This document shows positions 1 through 7,501 of a stretch of DNA of 64,000 nucleotides, piece by piece. The position numbers were made by a program, and so were the translations under genes. The DNA is from Pseudanabaena sp. (lineage in GTDB: Bacteria; Cyanobacteriota; Cyanobacteriia; Pseudanabaenales; Pseudanabaenaceae), in assembly GCA_003249015.1 (NCBI GenBank), contig QBLS01000011.1, positions 1-64,000 of the forward strand, written 5' to 3'. Position 1 is the first letter of the stretch, and every line of letters starts with the position of its first letter. A model generated the notes under the pieces. The model was not told the DNA's origin, did not search any database, and saw only the letters and a list, made by a program, of their open reading frames with translations.

Positions 1-65
1 CAGCCAACGTATACTGCTGGCTGAGCGAAGTCGAAGCCCTAACCCTTATTTGAAACAGCTATAAC
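1..65. repeat. Dispersed inverted-repeat element, cut by window edge
   Basis: This is one half of the element also present at 16750-16878 and 63500-63613. It holds the loop AACGTATACTGCT, the arm GGCTGAGCGAAGTCGAAGCC and a flank that is the reverse complement of the left flank of the 16.8-kb copy, ending in the terminal motif ACAGCTATA. The left half lies outside the window. Confidence 0.75.
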
Positions 66-241
66 TAGGTGTAAAGCAGTCGTGAGCTGTATCTAGATTT
101 GTGGATAAACAAGAATTTTTGCTAATATAGAATCTAATTACAACATTTTGCCGTCATGCTAATCAAGTTACAGCGTAAAACGCTGTGATTAAAATGCTGT
201 AGTTCACTGCCCGTTGAGTTGAGCCGTATTTGGTGAGTTAT

Positions 242-919
242 ATGGCGATAAAAGTTGATTCTCGAAACTTTCAAATTTGTCTGTGTCTTGCGATCGCCAC
301 AGTCTGTTTTATGGCGATCGCACCTACTTCTGTGGCAAAGGCAAAGGATGACGCAGAGCAACCCAATCAAAAAATCGGTAATGTGCGAACTCTACCAAGC
401 CTGCAAACAAGGGCAAAACCGCCATTACAGCCTGAAACATTGCATCTAGGGATGTTGGAATCGCGATTTTTTGAATATGCTAGGGACAATAATTGGGCAG
501 CGATCGCCACGACTCAGCGAGACCGATACACAATGCACCAGTTACAACCTGGCGGTGAAGGGCTGTATGCTCTTCCTGAGCGCAAGTTAGTCTATGTGCG
601 CGGCTTCATGGCAAGCATTTATTTTGAAAACGAGCGTCTAGTGGGAATGCGGTTAACTGCTGACAATCGCGATCGCCCAATGACTACTAAGGATTTGCTA
701 TTGCTGGTGAGAGCTTGGTTTCCCGATGATATGTTGAGTGTAATCTACCAAGTTGCGCCATCTGATCCCCGCAAGAGTGTAATTGAGACCCTAATCGGAA
801 CAATTCCTAAAGCCTTTGAGCAGGATTTGGGCAAGGTGAGTTTGCCTTTTTGTCGGGCGATCGTTTTTCCCTCTCCTGTTCCCGTGAATACCCTATCAAC
901 TTGTAACCTCAATATTTAG
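242..919 (+). CDS. Putative exported protein of unknown function
   Basis: Function not recognised. The product is about 225 residues. A hydrophobic N-terminal segment (roughly residues 10-32, ending in small residues near PTSVAKA) reads as a Sec signal peptide, so export to the periplasm or a lumen is likely. The rest is a soluble domain with no further membrane segment and no motif I can name; two cysteines lie near the C-terminus. The frame opens earlier at TTG 230 and GTG 233, but the ATG at 242 leads straight into the signal peptide and I prefer it. It stands alone, followed by hairpin repeats and then trpS on the same strand. Confidence 0.6.
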   Translation: MAIKVDSRNFQICLCLAIATVCFMAIAPTSVAKAKDDAEQPNQKIGNVRTLPSLQTRAKPPLQPETLHLGMLESRFFEYARDNNWAAIATTQRDRYTMHQLQPGGEGLYALPERKLVYVRGFMASIYFENERLVGMRLTADNRDRPMTTKDLLLLVRAWFPDDMLSVIYQVAPSDPRKSVIETLIGTIPKAFEQDLGKVSLPFCRAIVFPSPVPVNTLSTCNLNI

Positions 920-953
920 AGGTTCCCATACCAAGTCAAGAAATGGCATAGCT

Positions 954-1006
954 AGATCGAAAAGACGAATGGCGGCGCGAAGCGCCGCCATTCGTCTTTT
1001 CGATCT
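954..1006. repeat. Palindrome, GGCGGCGC core, centre GAA
   Basis: Perfect 25-bp arms around GAA. The outer arm AGATCGAAAAGACGAAT is not shared with other copies. A truncated TACCAA-type half-hairpin (928-953) abuts it on the left. It follows the stop codon at 919 and could terminate transcription. The sequence at 1025-1060 resembles, in reverse orientation, the flank of the TATAGCTGT elements. Confidence 0.9.
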
Positions 1007-1096
1007 TCCCTGCCTTCGGTGGGGAAACAAACCTTAACAAGATTGGCGACAGTTATAATTCACCAAACAGTGACAACACTTTGATGGATCGGTTGG

Positions 1097-1161
1097 CAGT
1101 GCGTTGCGCTCAAATCCTAGGGAAAATTTGAAAGCGTTGCTTTGCAATGCTTTCAAATTTT
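1097..1161. repeat. Composite hairpin element, GTTGC core
   Basis: A short piece resembling CAGCGCTTTGCGCTCAAACC is followed by a hairpin at 1123-1161 with 18-bp arms, centre TTT and one G/A mismatch. The same two-part arrangement occurs at 11288-11363, 32386-32447 and 59909-59968. It lies 50 bp upstream of trpS. Confidence 0.8.
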
Positions 1162-1212
1162 TTGTAGTTCGTTTTTTGGTATAACTCTGTTATCTAGTGA
1201 CTATTACTTTCC

Positions 1213-2211
1213 ATGCAAAAAAGAATTCTGTCTGGCGTACAACCAACAGGCAATTTACATATCGGCAATTATTTAGGCGCAATCCGTAACTGGGTCGAGT
1301 CTCAGGATGCCTACGAAAATTTCTTCTGTGTCGTTGATCTGCACGCAATTACTGTTCCCCACGATCCGCAGACCCTAGCCAGCAATACCCGCGACATTGC
1401 AGCGCTTTACATCGCCTGTGGCATTGATCCCCATGTTTCTACGATCTTTGTGCAGTCCCATGTGTCGGCTCATGCGGAACTGACATGGCTGCTCAACTGC
1501 ATCACCCCCCTAAATTGGTTAGAGAGAATGATCCAATTTAAGGAAAAAGCTATCAAACAGGGTGAAAATGTCGGCGTAGGTTTATTGGATTATCCTGTAC
1601 TGATGGCGGCGGATATCTTGCTATATCAGGCGGATTTAGTGCCTGTAGGTGAAGATCAAAAGCAACATTTAGAATTAACTAGAGACATCGCAGGGAGATT
1701 TAACGATCAGTTTCGCCCAGTGTTGAAAGTACCTGAGCCATTGATCCGCAAAGAGGGGGCGCGAGTGATGAGCCTTACCGACGGTACAAAAAAAATGTCT
1801 AAATCCGATCCTTCAGAAATGAGTCGGATTCATTTACTAGATAGTCCTGATGAAATTAGTAAAAAGATCAAGAAGTGCAAGACCGATGCGGTGCGCGAAT
1901 TAGCCTTCGATCAAAGCGATCGCCCAGAAGCCAATAATCTATTGGGGCTATATGCAATTTTTGCTAATAAGACCAAGGAACAGGTGCAATCTGAAGCGGC
2001 AACATGGCGCGGTTGGGGGGATTTTAAGACAGTGTTGACCGAGGCTGCGATCGCCCATCTTCAGCCGATCCAAGCTAAGTACCATGAAGTTGTCAAAGAA
2101 AAGGGCTATCTGGATCAGGTACTACGAGAAGGTCGGGAGAAAGCATCTGTAACCGCTTTTAAAACTCTGAATGCGGTCAAAGATGCGATGGGATACTTGC
2201 CGCCTTGCTAG
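1213..2211 (+). CDS. trpS: Tryptophanyl-tRNA synthetase
   Basis: Class I aminoacyl-tRNA synthetase that charges tRNA-Trp with tryptophan using ATP in the cytoplasm. The 332-residue length is normal for the bacterial enzyme. The N-terminus shows GVQPTGNLHIGNYLGA, with the HIGH-type signature as HIGN, and KMSKS lies at residues 194-198; both ATP-binding signatures are intact. Segments such as DLVPVGEDQKQHLELTRD are typical of TrpRS. The ATG at 1213 gives the expected N-terminus MQKRILSGVQPTG; no strong Shine-Dalgarno is visible upstream. The gene appears monocistronic, with a hairpin terminator 27 bp after the stop. I see no sign of a tryptophan leader. Confidence 0.97.
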   Translation: MQKRILSGVQPTGNLHIGNYLGAIRNWVESQDAYENFFCVVDLHAITVPHDPQTLASNTRDIAALYIACGIDPHVSTIFVQSHVSAHAELTWLLNCITPLNWLERMIQFKEKAIKQGENVGVGLLDYPVLMAADILLYQADLVPVGEDQKQHLELTRDIAGRFNDQFRPVLKVPEPLIRKEGARVMSLTDGTKKMSKSDPSEMSRIHLLDSPDEISKKIKKCKTDAVRELAFDQSDRPEANNLLGLYAIFANKTKEQVQSEAATWRGWGDFKTVLTEAAIAHLQPIQAKYHEVVKEKGYLDQVLREGREKASVTAFKTLNAVKDAMGYLPPC

Positions 2212-2237
2212 CTTTGGACAAGTGAAAGCTCACAAAA

Positions 2238-2280
2238 CCAAAAAATAGTGTCAGAGTGAAGCAATGACACTATTTTTTGG
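2238..2280 (+). terminator. Rho-independent-like terminator of trpS
   Basis: A 16-bp perfect inverted repeat (CCAAAAAATAGTGTCA and its complement) with an 11-nt loop. The run of T in the 3' arm, 27 bp after the trpS stop, fits an intrinsic terminator. Confidence 0.75.
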
Positions 2281-2409
2281 GAGAATTGCAAATAATATTG
2301 CCAAATCTTGGTTATTCGGCTATATTACTTTTCAGGTTGAATAAACCTTTGATGCTAGTCATCAAAAAACTTTTGATATTAACCATTTAGAAAACAGGAG
2401 GTGATGCCC

Positions 2410-2484
2410 ATGCAATCAGATAGTAGTAACGGTAAACGTGTGGGTCTTCAGGTTTCCGAGCTGTGCGCTGGAGCTGTTCTGTAA
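2410..2484 (+). CDS. Candidate 24-residue peptide with a full Shine-Dalgarno
   Basis: A short open frame not recognised as any known family. The start ATG is preceded at 8 nt by AGGAGG inside the longer AGGAGGTGAT (2396-2405), a near-complete match to the anti-Shine-Dalgarno end of 16S rRNA, which is stronger than at most genes in this window. The peptide starts MQSDSSNGKRVG and ends CAGAVL before TAA. About 100 nt of non-coding sequence follows, then a strong terminator at 2583-2621, so the whole could be a separate transcript of about 230 nt lying between trpS and ychF. It may equally be a small RNA with no translated product. An 87-codon frame on the opposite strand (2416-2679) runs through the terminator hairpin and is probably not a gene. 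Confidence 0.35.
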   Translation: MQSDSSNGKRVGLQVSELCAGAVL

Positions 2485-2582
2485 GGTAATTAGTTGATTC
2501 TCTAGTTCGCTAGTTTTATTGACTAGTACACTAAAGTTCCTTCCAGCAGTTGACTGTGACCTAAAGATCCTAAAGTAATCCG

Positions 2583-2621
2583 AAACAAAAACACCTAGCC
2601 ATTGGCTAGGTGTTTTTGTTT
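2583..2621. terminator. Strong bidirectional terminator hairpin
   Basis: Perfect 18-bp arms (AAACAAAAACACCTAGCC) around ATT, with a T-rich 3' arm. It probably ends the small transcription unit at about 2396-2484 and could also act on the other strand. Confidence 0.8.
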
Positions 2622-2630
2622 TAAACTTAA

Positions 2631-2802
2631 TAACTAATGTTACGTGGAACTCAAGGTGTGAATCTCCTGCTGCTAGCAAAGCAGGGCAACCACGGGGGGA
2701 TTGCCCCTACCTGAATAATTTAAATTTGGCGTAGGGGCTGTGCCCCCGTGCCAGCCCCAATCCTTCAACATCGCAGGAATTCCTTCCACGTAACATCAGT
2801 TA
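2631..2802. repeat. MITE-like element with 19-bp terminal inverted repeats
   Basis: The ends TAACTAATGTTACGTGGAA and its complement (one mismatch) enclose about 134 bp with no coding frame. Inside is a second inverted repeat built on GGGGGGATTGCCCCTAC and GTAGGGGCTGTGCCCCC. The size, nested palindromes and lack of a gene fit a non-autonomous miniature element. Confidence 0.65.
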
Positions 2803-2832
2803 ATAAGGGTGGCGCGAAGCGCCACCCTTATT
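2802..2832. repeat. Palindrome, GGCGC core, centre GAA
   Basis: 14-bp perfect arms (AATAAGGGTGGCGC) abutting the preceding element and lying 40 bp past the end of ychF on its downstream side. It may terminate ychF transcription. Confidence 0.85.
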
Positions 2833-2872
2833 GATCCCATAGTCTCGCTTGCCTTTTGATTACTACGGATCT

Positions 2873-3964
2873 CTAGGCGCTGGTCAAGAACAAAATCACA
2901 TCTCCTTCTTGCACGACATACTCCTTACCTTCACTGCGGAGTAGCCCCTTTCCACGCGCCGCGCTCATGGAACCAGATTCAATCAGATCTTTAAAGGCAA
3001 CAGTTTCAGCGCGAATAAAAGACTTTTCAAAATCAGAATGGATTACACCCGCAGCTTGGGGTGCTTTCATACCTGCGTGAATTGTCCATGCGCGGGCTTC
3101 TTTGGGACCAACGGTAAAGTAGGTACGAAGCCCTAGAAGATGATAGGTGTTGCGAATTAGGGATTTGAGTCCACCTTCTTGAACACCTAAGGATTCTAAG
3201 AAATCCTGCCGTTCATCATCGGGTAACTCCAACAATTCTGCTTCGACCTGTGCCGAGACGATGGTTACTTCTGAATTTTCAGCGGCAGCGATCGCCTTAA
3301 CTTTGTCTACAAAGGCATTTCCCGCCGCCAGATCATCTTCTGATACGTTGGCGGCGTAAATAGTGGGCTTGAGGGTAAGTAATTGCAATACCGAGATCGC
3401 GGTTTTCTCTTCATCGGTTAGGTTCGCTAGACGCGCAGGTTTACCCGCGTCAAGGGTTTCGCGAACTTTTTCGAGGGCGGCTAGTTCGACTTTGGCATCG
3501 GCATCGGCACGGGCGGCTTTGCGGGTGCGGTCAATGCGGCGATCGACTTGGGCTAAGTCAGACAAAGCTAGTTCAAGGGTAATGATCTCGATATCACGCA
3601 CAGGATCGATTGAAGCTTCAACGTGAATGATGTCGTCATTTTCAAAACAGCGCACAACATGGACGATCGCATCACAGACACGGATATTTCCCAAAAACTG
3701 ATTTCCTAATCCCTCTCCTTTGCTAGCGCCGCGTACCAGTCCTGCAATATCGACAAATTCGACTCGAGTGGGAATAATTTGGGCGGATTTACCAACTTCG
3801 GCAAGGGTGGCTAGGCGATCGTCAGGGACGGACACTGAGCCAACGTTGGGTTCGATGGTGCAAAAGGGAAAGTTGGCTGCTTCGGCTTTGGCGTTGGCAA
3901 CTAGGGCATTAAATAAGGTGGACTTGCCCACATTGGGCAGTCCGACAATCCCAGCTTTGAGCAT
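2873..3964 (-). CDS. ychF: Redox-regulated ATPase/GTPase YchF (OLA1 family)
   Basis: P-loop protein of the Obg-related YchF/OLA1 family, associated with ribosomes and stress responses; the family prefers ATP. The 363-residue length is normal. The P-loop is GLPNVGKST at residues 8-16, followed by NFPFCTIEPNVG and DIAGLVRGASKGEGLG (G3 and switch region); the C-terminal TGS-like domain includes KEARAWTIHAG and HSDFEKSFIRAE. The start at 3964 gives the standard MLKAGIVGLPNVGKST. It stands alone, with the hybrid kinase gene upstream on the same strand and hairpins on both sides. Confidence 0.97.
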   Translation of the reverse strand: MLKAGIVGLPNVGKSTLFNALVANAKAEAANFPFCTIEPNVGSVSVPDDRLATLAEVGKSAQIIPTRVEFVDIAGLVRGASKGEGLGNQFLGNIRVCDAIVHVVRCFENDDIIHVEASIDPVRDIEIITLELALSDLAQVDRRIDRTRKAARADADAKVELAALEKVRETLDAGKPARLANLTDEEKTAISVLQLLTLKPTIYAANVSEDDLAAGNAFVDKVKAIAAAENSEVTIVSAQVEAELLELPDDERQDFLESLGVQEGGLKSLIRNTYHLLGLRTYFTVGPKEARAWTIHAGMKAPQAAGVIHSDFEKSFIRAETVAFKDLIESGSMSAARGKGLLRSEGKEYVVQEGDVILFLTSA

Positions 3965-4007
3965 GGCTATCTAAACGAGAAATTTTGGTGCTTATAAATT
4001 TTGTCAC

Positions 4008-4032
4008 AAAAGTCTCATGTTGTGAGACTTTT
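4008..4032. repeat. Short hairpin between the hybrid kinase gene and ychF
   Basis: 10-bp arms AAAAGTCTCA with a 5-nt loop and T-rich ends, 44 bp upstream of the ychF start. It could be a terminator for transcripts arriving from the kinase gene. Confidence 0.5.
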
Positions 4033-4118
4033 ATCGCAATTCAACACTTGAATACTGCACTTTGCGCTTGATTAAAACCCAGAGAAATTTTTGAGAGTGC
4101 CGCGAAGCGCCGCCATTA

Positions 4119-4151
4119 ATCTTCACCGCCCGCGAAGCGGGCGGTGAAGAT
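4119..4151. repeat. Palindrome, CCGCCCGC core, centre GAA
   Basis: 15-bp perfect arms, 5 bp from the stop codon of the hybrid kinase, so a likely terminator. A decayed GGCGC-type core sits beside it at about 4097-4115. Confidence 0.85.
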
Positions 4152-4156
4152 AATAA

Positions 4157-6631
4157 CTAAGAAACCCATCGCTCAAGGGTTTCCTTGAGGAATTGCCGGC
4201 GAATAGGTTTACTCAAGAAATCATCCATTCCCATTTCTATGCAATGGTCACGATCTTCGGTAAAGGCATTAGCGGTCATGGCAATGATAATAACGTGCTG
4301 AGATGGTGCTGAACTTAGCTCAAGTTTCCGAATTGCTTGCGTAGTCTCATATCCATCCAGTAAGGGCATCTGGCAATCCATAAGGATGACTTGGTAGTTA
4401 TTGTTCTGTAACAATTGCAATACCTCTTCCCCATTTTCGGCTAAATCAGCTTGACAACCCAATTGGGAAAGATAAGCCATTGTGACTTTTTGGTTTACTA
4501 TGTTATCTTCAGCCAAAAGAATTTTAAGGTTGTTTAGTTTAGAATTAGCTAGGTTTAGTGCCTTTGGCTTTTGGCGATTTCGTGGAACTTTGAGAGTAGT
4601 TGCGAGTTCCTTTTTGGAGATAGCAAGGGAAATAGACTTTAATAGACGATTGGCTCGGAACGGTTTGATAAGATGCCCGTCAAATCCTTGTTGAATTACT
4701 GTTTGAATTTCATTTTGTCGATCAGCTCGGAGCATCGCTAATACTCCCAGCTTGGAGTGGGCGCGAAATTGCTTAACTATCTCTGGAGTCTCAGAATTGC
4801 ATAGTCGCCAGTCTATAAAAACAATGTCAAAATTTGCTGGGCTTTCTAGATAGGCGATCGCATCGGTAATGTTATCAACGGTGGTAGCGATCGCGCCAAA
4901 TTTTTGTAAGTAGTAGCAGATGGCTTTACGAGAGTTGGGATGATCTTCAACGACTAAGATTTTGTAAATACTCAGAACTGAATTTGAGGGACTCGTAACC
5001 TGTACTTCTGAGGAAGGCTGAAGCGCAAACGGAATATTGAACCAAAAACAAGTGCCATAGCCATCTCTAACGGGGCTAATCACGCCAATTTCACCACCCA
5101 TCAAGGTGACTAGCTGATGACTGATCGCCAGCCCCAGACCCGTGCCACCAAAGCGGCGATTAGTGGGTGTGTCAATTTGTGAGAATGGTTTGAATAGCTT
5201 ATTTTGATTTTGAGGTTCGATGCCAATACCTGTATCGATAATTGAAAATCGCAAGTAAATCTTTGACTGATCTTCTATTTGATTAGTTTCTCTCTCCACT
5301 GCGCGATCGCGTTCAATTTGCAGAATAATCTCTCCACTATGGGTAAACTTAACGGCATTACCAATGAGATTAATCAGCACCTGTCTCAACCTAACGGTGT
5401 CAGCCATTAAGTGTATCGGTAAATCTTTTTCAAAAAGCACATTAATTTCTAAGCCTTTTTCATGTACTTGAGCTGCAAAAAGTTCTACAACCTCCTCCAC
5501 ACATTCTTCCAAATGGCAAGGTAAACTCTCCAGCTCTAGCTCACCTGACTCTAGTTTTGAGAGGTCGAGAATTCGATTAATTAAACTCAATAGCAGATTG
5601 CCACTAAGACGAATGTTTTCCACAAAATCTTGTTGAAGATCGTCTAAATTTGTTCCTAGCAATAGCTCGGTCATGCCCAGCACTCCATTCATCGGAGTAC
5701 GAATTTCGTGACTCATGTTGGCAAGAAACGTGCTTTTCGCTTGTGCAGACCTCTCGGCAATCAGTCTTGCATCTAACAGTTCCTTTTCTTTTTGCTTGAT
5801 TTCGGTAATATCTCTGCCTACGAATACAAGATTGTGAGATGACTGAAGCTCATAGGTAAACTCATGGTTAGCTATTTTTGAACATGAAAAGGAAACTATA
5901 ATCTCAGCCTTTGATTTGGCTCGGCAGGGAATTTCAATGTTTGTAAAGTTCTGCTCGTTAGGATTGTCTTCTACGTACTGACTTAGCTCTTCTAGATTCT
6001 CTGGCTCTAGAAGAACATAATCAAACAGATGGATCAGATTAGCATCTTGAAAAAGAATTGTAATTGGTTGATTGATTATTTCTTCGTAAGAATATTCAAA
6101 TAGATGAAGGGTAGCTGGATTGACTTTTTTAATTAAATAACGACTATCAGTAACGATAAGAGCCTCAGCGATCGCCGAAATAATCTTGTTTATGTAGTGA
6201 TTGGTTTTGACTAAAGCATTGGCTAGTAGTTCTGATTCATTAGCTCTTTGCAACAGTTTTTGAGACATATTCATTATCTCTGTCGCATCTTCAATACAGA
6301 TGACAATGCTTTTGTCTGATTCCTCAACTTCATTGGTAGCAATAATATAAAGATTAGAGTAAATTGGCTTTTTTAAGGGATGAGTGCGACAAATTCCTTT
6401 AATTTCAAAACTCGTAATTTGATTGAGCCAAATATGATTAAGTGTTTCTTCTAGACCAATAATTTCTGGAAATACTTGGCGAATATCTTTACTAATTAAT
6501 GGCTCTTGAGGGGATTCCGAAAAATTTTCAGCACCACAAGAAGCATCGATAATGATGAAGTGTTGATTAATAGCAACAAAGGAACGTTCTGAGGCGGTTA
6601 GAAGTTTTTTGAGGAGTTTTAACTGTTTCAT
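4157..6631 (-). CDS. Hybrid sensor histidine kinase with PAS and two receiver domains
   Basis: Signal-transduction kinase of 824 residues. There is a PAS-like N-terminal region (about 10-115), a clear PAS domain (about 150-285, ending FVGRDITEIKQKEKE), a short coiled segment, then the HisKA dimerisation domain with the phospho-accepting His308 in FLANMSHEIRTPMNG. The ATPase domain shows NLIGNAVKFTHSGEI, DTGIGI and GGTGLGLAIS. Two receivers follow: one with Asp607 in FIDWR, and a second with Asp752 in LMDCQMPLLDGYETT. No membrane segment is evident, so it is probably a cytoplasmic sensor. The first receiver is less canonical (DWRLCNSET) than the second. No dedicated output gene is adjacent; the small GTPase gene lies 249 bp upstream on the same strand. 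The signal is unknown. Confidence 0.93.
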   Translation of the reverse strand: MKQLKLLKKLLTASERSFVAINQHFIIIDASCGAENFSESPQEPLISKDIRQVFPEIIGLEETLNHIWLNQITSFEIKGICRTHPLKKPIYSNLYIIATNEVEESDKSIVICIEDATEIMNMSQKLLQRANESELLANALVKTNHYINKIISAIAEALIVTDSRYLIKKVNPATLHLFEYSYEEIINQPITILFQDANLIHLFDYVLLEPENLEELSQYVEDNPNEQNFTNIEIPCRAKSKAEIIVSFSCSKIANHEFTYELQSSHNLVFVGRDITEIKQKEKELLDARLIAERSAQAKSTFLANMSHEIRTPMNGVLGMTELLLGTNLDDLQQDFVENIRLSGNLLLSLINRILDLSKLESGELELESLPCHLEECVEEVVELFAAQVHEKGLEINVLFEKDLPIHLMADTVRLRQVLINLIGNAVKFTHSGEIILQIERDRAVERETNQIEDQSKIYLRFSIIDTGIGIEPQNQNKLFKPFSQIDTPTNRRFGGTGLGLAISHQLVTLMGGEIGVISPVRDGYGTCFWFNIPFALQPSSEVQVTSPSNSVLSIYKILVVEDHPNSRKAICYYLQKFGAIATTVDNITDAIAYLESPANFDIVFIDWRLCNSETPEIVKQFRAHSKLGVLAMLRADRQNEIQTVIQQGFDGHLIKPFRANRLLKSISLAISKKELATTLKVPRNRQKPKALNLANSKLNNLKILLAEDNIVNQKVTMAYLSQLGCQADLAENGEEVLQLLQNNNYQVILMDCQMPLLDGYETTQAIRKLELSSAPSQHVIIIAMTANAFTEDRDHCIEMGMDDFLSKPIRRQFLKETLERWVS

Positions 6632-6715
6632 GATCTCGATTAAGCCTTTTTAATTAGACTGAAGCACCATTAGTATCAAAAAAATGGCTAGGATATTTTT
6701 GCTTTCAAAACTCTT

Positions 6716-6812
6716 ACACCAATTCAAGAAATGGCATAGCCATTAGTTGAATTAAAAACCCTTAACTGGTTTTTAGATTTTGATTATGCTGAACTACTTA
6801 TATCAACCTTTA
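6716..6812. repeat. Degraded TACCAA-type element
   Basis: CACCAATTCAAGAAATGGCATAGCC, then a decayed arm and AACCCTTAACTGG, parallels the elements at 17769-17871 and 31510-31611. The right end has lost clear TTGGTA similarity. It lies between the GTPase and kinase genes. Confidence 0.5.
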
Positions 6813-6880
6813 AAAAAATTGGGGAGTTTTGAGAAGGCGGAAAGAGATGTAATTCTAGGGCTTAAACTGTTCAATCCTAG

Positions 6881-7456
6881 TCATTTTAGCATTATAATTT
6901 CCTGCGCCAAAGCCTGAAATATAGGATCAACGCCTACACTAGTTTTAGCTGATGTCATATGTATAGAAATCTTAATATCCTTGAGCTCTTTTGCCATTGA
7001 CTGAAATAGCTGATCTTGCCCATAGCTATCAATCAGGTCAATTTTATTAAGGGCAATGATGGCGCAGGACTTGGGGTTAACCGACTGGAAGAGGTGAATA
7101 TGGCTTTTGAGGTTTTCGATACTAGATGATCTAGTGACATCCCCGACTATGAGTGCTCCCTTCGCTCCTTGCAAGTAGCTGGGGGCGATCGCTTTAAAAC
7201 GGGTACTCCCTTCGATATCCCAGACGACAAGTTGAATTTGCTTGAAATTTTGGCTGTCGTCGCTATCACCAGCGCTTTTTTTATGTAAGTCTTCGTCTAG
7301 GTAAACAATTTTACGGGATATCTTTACGCCTACAGTAGACAGATATTGATCACTAAACTGACGATCAACAAATTGACGGATGAGGCTAGTTTTGCCAACA
7401 CCAAAGTCACCAATAAGACATATTTTTTGGGAAGTTATTTTAGGAAGGGGAGGCAT
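6881..7456 (-). CDS. Ras-superfamily small GTPase (bacterial Rab/MglA-like)
   Basis: Small GTP-binding protein of 191 residues with the whole Ras-like core: P-loop GDFGVGKTS (about 17-25), switch I threonine in STVGVKISRK, G3 as WDIEG instead of the classical DxxG form DTAG, G4 NKIDL and G5 TSAK. Proteins of this kind in bacteria act as molecular switches, for example in polarity or envelope organisation. Here the partner is suggested by context: it starts 45 bp after the OmpA-type protein gene on the same strand and is probably cotranscribed. No lipid-modification motif is visible at the C-terminus. The function in this organism is not known. Confidence 0.88.
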   Translation of the reverse strand: MPPLPKITSQKICLIGDFGVGKTSLIRQFVDRQFSDQYLSTVGVKISRKIVYLDEDLHKKSAGDSDDSQNFKQIQLVVWDIEGSTRFKAIAPSYLQGAKGALIVGDVTRSSSIENLKSHIHLFQSVNPKSCAIIALNKIDLIDSYGQDQLFQSMAKELKDIKISIHMTSAKTSVGVDPIFQALAQEIIMLK

Positions 7457-7501
7457 TTATTTGGGTAAGACTTGGATTCGGCTTAAACAAAAGTTTGAGA
7501 T

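Noticed and set aside
2416-2679. 87-codon minus-strand frame opposite the small ORF
   Set aside because: It runs through the terminator hairpin and the end of the MITE-like element; no family resemblance and no ribosome site.
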